A stretch of DNA of 64,000 nucleotides from Tulasnella sp. 424. Taxonomy: Eukaryota; Basidiomycota; Agaricomycetes; Cantharellales; Tulasnellaceae. Position numbers and translations under genes: made by a program. This document shows, in pieces, positions 56,357-64,000 of the stretch (positions are counted from its first letter, which is position 1; each line of letters begins with the position of its first letter). The notes beneath the pieces were generated by a model. It saw nothing but the letters and a program-made list of their open reading frames with translations. It searched no databases and was not told where the DNA came from. The stretch covers positions 1-64,000 of the forward strand of contig WSUB01000005.1 in the NCBI GenBank assembly GCA_019633425.1. Direction: 5' to 3'.

Positions 56357-57029
56357 ATGCGTGTTAAAGGCGGAGATATCGTTCTAATCATCGTAGCAAT
56401 CCTCTTCCCGCCATTGGCGGTGTTTTTGATGACTGGTGAGTGAGGCTTTATACAAATTTGGGTGATATCTGTGGTAAATTGAAATGGCCATGATCAGGAT
56501 GTTCCTGTGATCTTCTCATCAACATCCTTCTGGTGAGTATCATGTATTTCCCGGAGGAGTCAACGTCTGACGTATGCTCACCCCTGCGTTCTCAGACTAT
56601 GTGGGTGATAGCCTCATCTCTATTGACTAGCTCACTCAACTAATGACACCTCATCAATGCATACATTTGACTGCAGTCTGGGTTTCATTCCTGTGAGGCG
56701 TTCTCTTGACTCTGGATCTTCTCTAGCTCACAGCCTTGCTATCGAATCAGGGCCACATCCACGCCTTCTGGCTCATCTACAAGAAGATGAAAGCAGAGGA
56801 GACATATGGACCTGGAGGGTACAAGTGTGAGTTCTATCGCCCTGAAGTCCCTATACTGTGATTACCGAACGGAGTTTTCTTGTGACCGATAGACACAGGC
56901 AGCGGTGTCTACGCACCAGTATACGGAACAGCCCCTGCTACAGCCGCTACTGCGCCTCAGGTCGAAAACTATGGTACCACCGGAGCGACTGTTCCCCCGC
57001 CTGTAGTTGATGGCAAGACTGCGTATTAA
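56357..57029 (+). CDS. PMP3: PMP3/SNA-type plasma membrane proteolipid, copy 1
   Basis: Small two-helix membrane protein of the UPF0057 family, which affects membrane potential and salt tolerance. Six exons: 56357-56435, 56498-56532, 56596-56600 (5 nt), 56677-56692 (16 nt), 56751-56826 and 56893-57029, 115 residues in total. Spliced protein: KGGDIVLIIVAILFPPLAVF, MTGCSCDLLINILLTILGF, then IPGHIHAFWLIYKKMK, the invariant helix 2 and exit motif. After it comes a 45-residue soluble tail (YKYTGSGVYAPVYG...VVDGKTAY) like the longer fungal SNA proteins. Without the 5-nt and 16-nt exons the conserved LLTILGFIPGHIHA could not be formed, which supports the model. Confidence 0.93.
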
Positions 57030-57408
57030 GCAGTTGATGCGCACTAGCCTTGCCCGTAACATCGTTGCGTATATATCACTTGTCCTGTATACCCAAATCC
57101 CATGTATATGTGTTGATTGAATACCATCCCCCGTGCGACTAGCTCGAGACGATTCAAGGTCTGTGGTTAAGCGACGTTGCTGCGACGACAAGTGCCTGCG
57201 GGCGTAGCACGTTCGAGTGGGGCGTCAAACATCCCATTGCGTCATCTGATCCTTGGGAGAGAACAAACTGCGGCAAGCCAGGGGGTTACATGTGGTCCAG
57301 CTCTTCCTCGCCGTTCGTTGCGATCCCAACCACCAACACTCCCTTTCATCGAGCCAAACCCACCAGCTGCAGCACTGCACTAGTCCCCCCCCCCCCCAAA
57401 TCACACTA
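57030..57408. promoter_or_regulatory. Spacer between tandem PMP3 genes
   Basis: 378 bp with no supported exon. It should carry the 3' UTR of copy 1 and the promoter of copy 2, including the poly-C tract just before the start codon. Confidence 0.45.
57385..57397 (+). repeat. Thirteen-base C homopolymer in the 5' UTR of PMP3 copy 2
   Basis: Thirteen consecutive C residues end 11 bp before the ATG at 57409. A complementary nine-base G run (58010-58018) begins 7 bp after the stop codon of the same gene. Confidence 0.85.
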
Positions 57409-58002
57409 ATGACAGTCAAAGGTTCAGACGTTCTCCTCATCATTGTTGCCATCCTCTTCCCTCCTGTAAGCCAGTTTATCCAGTACCGTTGCTCCCCATA
57501 CTTACAAACAAAATCATTGCTTACCAGGCCGCTGCAGCTTTCATTACCGGTACATGCCCTCCAGTAATACTACGAAAACCCGGCTATTGACGAGTTCATT
57601 TTAGGATGCTCCTGCGACCTTATCATCAACATTCTCTTGGTACGTGAGACCTCTGGTTCGTTACACGGCAGTAACTGACCGTTCTAATTACTCCTCTAGA
57701 CCTGGTGAGTGGCAACCTGTCCTTAGAGCTTCGAGCTAGGGATCCACTAACAAACTCCTGCGATGGTCAGCCTTGGCTATATTCCAGTACGTCACGGCAC
57801 TCTGATGCGAAGTCTCTAACTACCTAACCGCCACCGATCCTTATAGGGTCATATCCATGCCTTCTGGCTCATCTACCGCAAGATGAAGGCCGAAGAGAAA
57901 TATGGCGTTGGAGGCTACCGCTATGTCGGCAACGGTGAATATCAACCTGTCTACGGGGGTCCTGGGCCCCAGCAGCCCATCCACTACGGTGCCACTGCCT
58001 AA
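57409..58002 (+). CDS. PMP3: PMP3/SNA-type plasma membrane proteolipid, copy 2
   Basis: Tandem paralogue of the preceding gene, 96 residues. Exons: 57409-57465, 57528-57549, 57605-57639, 57700-57704 (5 nt), 57771-57786 (16 nt) and 57847-58002. Protein: MTVKGSDVLLIIVAILFPPA, AAFITGCSCDLIINILLTC, then LGYIPGHIHAFWLIYRKMK, EEKYGVGGYRYVGNGEYQP and a Gly/Pro/Gln-rich end. Exons of 35, 5 and 16 nt match copy 1 exactly in length and phase. The first 79 nt are split here by an extra intron after the FPP codons (57 + 22 nt), one intron gained or lost since duplication. Confidence 0.93.
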
Positions 58003-58009
58003 ATCAGTC

Positions 58010-58018
58010 GGGGGGGGG
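58010..58018 (+). repeat. Nine-base G homopolymer in the 3' UTR of PMP3 copy 2
   Basis: Nine consecutive G residues followed by four C residues, starting 7 bp after the stop codon. Confidence 0.85.
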
Positions 58019-58307
58019 CCCCAAGAGCGACGATAGCATGTTGAGAAGGACTGAAATTCTGGATATTTTGTATTCGTCGATACCACATTCTACGTCCATT
58101 CCCATGATTCACGACCTTCATTCGTGTATGACGATTTCTGGTGTTTTGATTACTTTCGAGTGTTTCAGCGCCGGTGAAGGGCATCAGTCGGTTCAGTCCA
58201 CGAACAAATGCCTTGCAAACACCGATGCACCGAGCTTGGTTTGATGGCTTTCGCCTTCACCCCTCTCTTCCACCCCCGACTATATACCGCCTCTACCACT
58301 CCCATAC
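58019..58307. promoter_or_regulatory. 3' UTR of PMP3 copy 2 and promoter of DCP1
   Basis: No exon supported. A C/T-rich tract and a TATATA run at 58281-58286 precede the DCP1 start codon, but the run is too close to the ATG (22 bp) to be a convincing TATA box. Confidence 0.4.
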
Positions 58308-60359
58308 ATGTCTAATCGCAACAATAATCGGAACAAAAAAACCAATCAGAACAAGGATACGGGCCCATTAACGCAGGATCCTCAGGATGTCATGTCCACG
58401 GCGATGCGCTTGCAATGGAACATCCGAGTCCTGCAGCGGCACGACCCAGCAATAACAACAATAGTGGACCAGTTTACATATGCTGTATTGTATCGATATG
58501 AAGAAGATAGATGGGTTAAGCGAGGCGTTGAGGGCTCCATGTTCGTTTACACTAGGTGAGTCTGCACCCTTGGAGGGAGCTTGGGCCGCTGTTCGACTAC
58601 TTTCCGTCGACTCACCCCAATGATCATTGGCCCTTTCTACTATATCACTTGGTCAGGACAGATCCTCCAATCCATGGATTCTGTATCCTCAATCGTGAAG
58701 GGGCTGGCAACTTTGTACAGCCATTACGGCGAGGCGACGAGATGGAAGTTACGGACGACTACATAATCTATCGCCCCGTCGACGTTGGCTTGGGTAACGC
58801 CGCTTATATCTTGCACGTCGTCTAGGAGTGCTGACGACTACGCTCCTGCAGATGAGTTTGAACGGTTTATTGGGATTTGGACTGCAGACTTGGTTGAGCG
58901 GAAACGGCTCAGCGACTTCATGATGAAGTATGTGCTAAGAATCACCTTCGAATCTCAGGTGCTGATTGTGATTCTGTCAAAGGATACACAATCACATTGC
59001 CAAGACAGACATCCCTTATTCACCAGTCTTACTCTACCATCCGCTAGAAAAGCCCGAGGATGCATCCTTGCCACTCATCCAACCCCTACCTCCGCCACCG
59101 GGACAGAGTCCTAAGAAGAATCGCCGAGGTCATCAGAAGAACGCTCCGTCTAGCTCGTACCCAGAAGAGCAGCCCAGTCCTGTTCCAGGACAAGCCGTCC
59201 CCGCCTCGTCGAGCAGTACCAATGAATCGACCGCGCTGTCTGGAGGTCACGCAAGCATCAACTCCCTGTTCGCTAAGCTCACAACACCGCAGACCATGAC
59301 TCCTCCGCCGCCTTCCAATCCATCACCTGCTCCAGGCCTTGGAGGACCGGCTTTACTCCAGGCCATGTTCGCCTCGGCAGCCGCTTCAGCAGCAGCCGTT
59401 TCGACCACCTCTACCACTTCGACGACGACAGTCTCTCAAGGCGGCGCTGCTGTCACCTCGACAGAGCACAAATCTACAAATGCTTCAGCCGTCGTGCCTG
59501 GAGATGAGGGCAACATGTTGAAGCAGCTCCTTGGAATTCCCGTTCAGTCTCCCTCGGCTCCATCATTGGCCCCGCCCGTCGACTCTTCCCTGCCCGCTCC
59601 TCGAACGCCTTCAGTACCCGCTGGCTTCATTCCGATAAACGAGGATGAGGAAGGGTCGCCTGTTGCTCCACCTCGAACTCCTCCGAATATGTACAGCCAC
59701 GCCGGCAATCCAAACGTGCAAACTACTCCCACTTCCAAGTCAAAGCGGCAAGTCCAACATAACGGTGGCGGAAGAGAGCTGGTCGCTTACGACTTTGAAA
59801 ACGACGGAGCGGCCGGAATTGTTTCTCCTTGGATGAACGAGCCTTTGCAACGGCCCAGGAACGAAAAGACTATACCCCCTTCTCCATCCCAGCTTCCTCA
59901 ACCTCGTGCAGTCAGGGAAAAGCGCAACAAGACTAATCGTCGGAATGGGTCCCCAGCACTTCACCAGCAACATCCCGCGCAACAACAGCAACAGCAACAG
60001 CCGCGACCGACCTACGTGCCAAGAAACAACTCTTTTGACGAGAGCGCCAGGCAGCTCGATCGAGATGCTGCTTCGGAGGCGCTTCTGCAAGCACTCAGAG
60101 CCCCCGGGAGCAGTATCATTCAAGGCTATGGCAGCTCGTCGCTCAGCAAAGAGCTGTTCATCCAAGAGTTGCTCGGACTGATCCATGTGAGTTTATCTAT
60201 CTGTTCGTTCTTTCTCTTGTGTCTGATGTCGGTACTATCCTGATGTAGAGTGGAGACGGCTTTGCGGATTCCGTCTACAGGAAATACCTAGCTTTGCATG
60301 CACTGGCTAACGGGCCGAGCACCCAACCAACTCCATCTGGTGTCGTTTTCCTAGATTAA
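58308..60359 (+). CDS. DCP1: mRNA-decapping enzyme subunit 1 (DCP1)
   Basis: Activator of the DCP2 decapping enzyme in P-bodies. The N-terminal EVH1-type domain begins TAMRLQWNIRVLQRHDPAIT and continues AVLYRYEEDRWVKRGVEGSM and FVYTR. After introns come PIHGFCILNREGAGNFVQPL and YIIYRPVDVG, the pocket typical of DCP1. ADEFERFIGIWTADLVERKR closes the domain. A long disordered Ser/Pro/Gln-rich linker follows (about 59090-60030), with a CAA-repeat Gln run near 59982-60000. The C-terminal trimerisation helix is ELFIQELLGLIH spliced to SGDGFADSVYRKYLALHALA. Stop at 60357-60359. The linker includes a short basic-aromatic segment (GGRELVAYDFENDG) that could bind partners; that is inference. Confidence 0.9.
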
Positions 60360-60594
60360 CCTTCCAAACGAATCACCGTCCGTCCGATTCTATTGTGTTG
60401 CATTACCACTCCTTCATCTGTGTCGCTACATCACTTGTTTCTGGATGTACAATTCCATCTTGAGTCCTTGTGTTTTGAATGATGCAGTCAGACTTGTTGA
60501 ATTCGGGGATGACGGACTTTATATGCCGAGAGATTCGCGACCACCACCCAACAGCAATTAACCTAACAAGGACGCTGCGGTAGGCCAAGTACCA

Positions 60595-63500
60595 ATGGCG
60601 AGCAGAAGTCCTTTCCTCCTACCCTACCAACGTACGCTGGTGTCTGAGGTTCACGACCCCAAGACCTCAGACCTCGTCATCATTGGGCGAGGACTGGGCT
60701 TGCAGAAAATCGTCTGCACGCTACTGCAAATATATGATGGCCCTCAAAATCTGGTTCTACTCATTAATGCTAGCGAGGAAGAAGAAAAGAATATAGGCTC
60801 ACAGCTCGGGACCATGGGTGTTCGCAACCCCGGCCTGAGGATTGTTGACTATGAAATGAGCAAAAAGGATAGGTACGAGGACATCTAACGTCGATTTGAG
60901 CTCTTGACGCGACCTTCTTGACTTGTTTAGGCAGCTACTCTACAAGAAAGGGGGATTGATCTCAGTCACGTCGCGGATCCTTGTGGTGGATCTCCTACAG
61001 AAGGATATCCCCGTTGAATTGATCACGGGCATGGTGATAATGCACGCCGAGAAGTAATAACTGCCACGTAATGTGCTGTGTTTTGTTATTGACGATCATG
61101 CTTTCTCTTTATCAGAGTCACTCCGACGAGCCTGGAGTCCTTCGTTGTTCGCCTGTATCGGAAAGAAAACAAAGTGCGCTTTTCAACGTCTATTATACTT
61201 CTCCGTGACTTCAGCTTTTGTTTCTCCAGGATGGATTCATTAAAGCGTTCTCAGATCAGCCGGAGCAGTTCACCCAAGGGATGTTTCCCCTAAAAAGCGT
61301 GATCACAGAACTGCAGCTAAAACGAACTCACATCTATCCACGGTAATTGCCACCTCCTGAAAAAAAAGGGTGAAACTAATGACTTCATAGGTTTCACGAG
61401 GAAGTTCAAACGTCTCTCGGTCGTCGCAAAGCGGATGTTGTAGAACTTTACGTTCCTATGACACCGAAGATGCAAGACATACATCAAGGAATCGTTCATT
61501 GCATATCCGCCACCCTCAACGAGCTTAAAAGGAGCAATAGCACGGTAGGATGTTATGATTTTTGGTAGCTTATATGCGAACTTACCATGTTACTTTCGAA
61601 GTTGGACTTAGACGACTTGACTGTGGAAAATGCCTACTTCGCTTCGTTCGACTCTATCGTCCGTCGTCAACTCGACCCAGTATGGCACAAGACTGGACCC
61701 AAGACGAAGCAACTTGTGGGCGACCTAGGCACGCTCCGTCGACTACTCAACTACCTTTTGACTTTGGACCCCATCACTTTTCACTCCTACCTTGAAAGCA
61801 TCGTCGCTTCCAACTCTTCAGCTTCGTCGCATCCGCTGGCCCGACAAGAGAAGTCCGACTGGCTTTTCACTGAAGCCGCCCACATAATCATCACTACGGC
61901 AAAAGCTCGATGTTATGTCATGTCCCCGAAGCAATCAGCTCCTGCTGAAAGCACTGACGATGAATGGGCAATCCTGGACGAGGTTCAAGGGACTACTGGC
62001 CCTACAAGGGAGGATGGACCACGGTGGTTGCCTTGGATGCCGCAGGAAATGCAGCCGGTGCTCGAAGAGCCAGGAAAATGGTCAGTTCTCGCGGAAGTCC
62101 TCCTGGAAATCGAACATGAGATGATGTCTCGACCGTCGCGACTGAGTGAGATCGACCTTACTGCTTGCTCGTGCTCATAAGCTGATCCACGGATGCAAGT
62201 GGAACCAGGTACAAATTCGGTACTCGTGATGGTTAACGACCAGCGGACCGCCACCCTCATTAAAGAGTTCCTTGCTTCAATGGATCAAAACCCCGACTCA
62301 CCAGGTCGTCCACTACTTGAACGTCGTTTGAGAGGCTACCTGTGGTGGAAGAGCATGCTGTCGGATACCGACGTGAGGCCTTCAAGAAATGCGAATGCTA
62401 CAGTTTCAGTGAATGCGTCTAATCAAGATGACGGTCTTAGTGAAGCTCTGAGAAGGAAGGATCAGCAAAGGGCAGCCACCAAACAAGCGAGGCGACGAGT
62501 CAGAGGTGGCGGAACTGTCAACACTGTCAGTGAGCGAGACAGGAAGAAGGAGCTCGAAAGAAGTGGATTGATGCCCAACGAGGCAGACCTCAAGATCGAA
62601 GCTGATTTGATCGCGGATTTGTATGGAATAATTTCTCTCTCTGCCAACTCCCTGACTTCTGACGGGTCCGCTGTAGTCTGGCCACTCAAGCAACAATGAT
62701 CGAAGAGGGTCAGGTCGATTCTGGCCTCCATACGAGTGCAGGGCAGGCGGGCCAGGAGATAAACTGGCCAGGCTCGTCGCTGGAGGTTGAAGAGCCCCCA
62801 GAAGATGAGCCTGATATTGGGTTTGACGATGACTACGGCCTTTTAACGCCCGAGCAAATCGTCGTTATCCGGGTCTACGGGGATGACGGCGACGACCAAA
62901 TCCTGCACGAACTGCGTCCACGAAACATTATACTGTACGATCCAAACCAAGACTTTATACGGCGAATAGAGGTATGGTTTTTACCTTCTCCAAGCCTGAT
63001 GTGTCACGAAGGCGTACATAGGTGTATCGCAGCTCGAACCCTGGGTTGGCCGTTCGAGTGTACTTCATGACATATCATCTAACCTCGGAAGAACACAAAT
63101 ACCTCGCCGGGCAACGTAGAGAGAAGGATTCTTTTGAGCGCCTCATCAAGGAAAGAGGGGTACGTACCGACGTCCTCAGGTCCCGTAGCTTGTTTTCACA
63201 GCAATTTTTTGTTCCATAGTCGATGCTATTGACAATAGGAGAGTCAGTTACATCCTCCTACTCGGAGAGGGTAACAGCTCTCAGTACACGCATCGGCGGG
63301 GTTCGGGGGACAGCAGATACTGAGGCGGAACTTCCTCGTGTATGCTCCCCTAACACTAAAGCCGAGCATAATCTCTTACTCACTCTTCAACATCGATACA
63401 GGTAATCGTAGATATGCGCGAATTTCGTTCTAGTCTCCCAAATCTACTGGATAGGGCGCGACTACAAGTTGTTCCCGCGACACTGACAGTCGGGGACTAC

Positions 63501-64000
63501 ATTTTGACACCTGATATGTGCGTGGAGCGTAAAAGCGTCCCAGATCTCATACAAAGCTTCAACAGCGGCCGACTGTGAGCTCTACCTTCTGCCGATTTGG
63601 GGTTCTCCGTCACAGAAATTACTCCCATAGGTATACCCAATGCGAGCTAATGTCCGCTCACTATAACTACCCGATACTGCTGATAGAGTTCGAAGAAAGC
63701 AGGTCGTTCTCGCTTCAGGTACGTAGGTCACCCTCTTCCGACGCCTAGATCGACGACGCCAATACGCTGGATAGACCTTAGCCGACACCAAATCAGGAGC
63801 CAAGAAAAAACAAGCCGAAAAGGCGAAGGACGCAGGCCCCAAACCCTCCAATGCCAACGATTCGCTCATTCAATCCAAGCTTGTCCTCCTCACTCTATCC
63901 TTTCCCCGGCTTCGAGTTATATGGTCTTCCTCGCCACATGCATCAGTTGACATCATTCGGGAGCTCAAAACCAACTTCGCAGAGCCAGACCTCAGCAAGG
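60595..64000 (+). CDS. RAD1: XPF/RAD1-type DNA repair endonuclease (5' part, runs off the window)
   Basis: Catalytic partner of ERCC1/RAD10, cutting 5' of DNA lesions in nucleotide excision and interstrand crosslink repair. It starts [20 protein letters not shown]. The inactive SF2 helicase-like half has [40 protein letters not shown] and [20 protein letters not shown], then [54 protein letters not shown] and [18 protein letters not shown]. The ERCC4 nuclease begins [20 protein letters not shown] (about 63405) and keeps the catalytic [19 protein letters not shown], that is GD...ERKxxxD, then [20 protein letters not shown]. The frame is still open, after about ten introns, at base 64000; the tandem HhH domain lies outside the window. 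Confidence 0.94.

Overview
This window is nuclear DNA of a filamentous basidiomycete, most likely a mushroom-forming agaricomycete. The evidence is many short (about 45-80 nt) GT-AG introns inside densely packed genes, CT-rich promoters, very short intergenic gaps, and lineage-typical families: DUF7330 proteins, a BCS1-like AAA ATPase with an added tail, and microbial-type PARG-like macrodomains. I saw no operons, Shine-Dalgarno sites, CRISPR arrays or tRNA genes. All CDS spans below run from start codon to stop codon and include introns. Splice sites were read by eye.

Layout. Bases 1-4.5 kb are gene-poor. They hold a broken Ty1/copia fragment and an element-like stretch bounded by 18-bp inverted repeats. 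From 5.0 to 33.5 kb there is a compact block of mostly housekeeping genes on alternating strands: sphingolipid delta-4 desaturase, a USP-type deubiquitinase, PIG-A, UTP14, a DCAF11/LEC14B-like WD40 protein, a coiled-coil protein, a large disordered protein, DcpS, a Bin3/MePCE-type methyltransferase, a small membrane protein, an INO80 subunit (IES2-like), a class I glutamine amidotransferase and a BCS1-like ATPase. From 33.6 to 50.4 kb come two tandem PARG-like macrodomain genes, SLX9, a four-TM protein, a type II membrane protein, fimbrin, a HEAT-type Ybp2/glomulin-like protein and three DUF7330 genes. From 50.5 to 53 kb lie a DUF1746/Dsc4-like gene and mitochondrial ribosomal protein mL57-like. 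From 53.8 to 56.3 kb is a sparse stretch with one tiny dsRNA-binding-motif gene. The window ends with two tandem PMP3 genes, DCP1 and the 5' part of the XPF/RAD1 nuclease gene, which runs off the end.

Functional themes. RNA 5'-end metabolism recurs: DcpS and the Bin3-type capping enzyme are divergent across only 91 bp, and DCP1 lies 32 kb away. Ribosome biogenesis is represented by UTP14, SLX9 and mL57. Most neighbours are simply divergent or convergent pairs, with several convergent 3' ends only 50-120 bp apart.

The observations I would follow first are: two PARG-like paralogues that both lost the second glutamate of the QEE catalytic motif; the divergent DcpS/Bin3 pair; 5-nt and 16-nt micro-exons conserved between the tandem PMP3 genes; the roughly 90-residue single-dsRBM gene; and a G-quadruplex-type G tract in the promoter between a PARG-like gene and SLX9.
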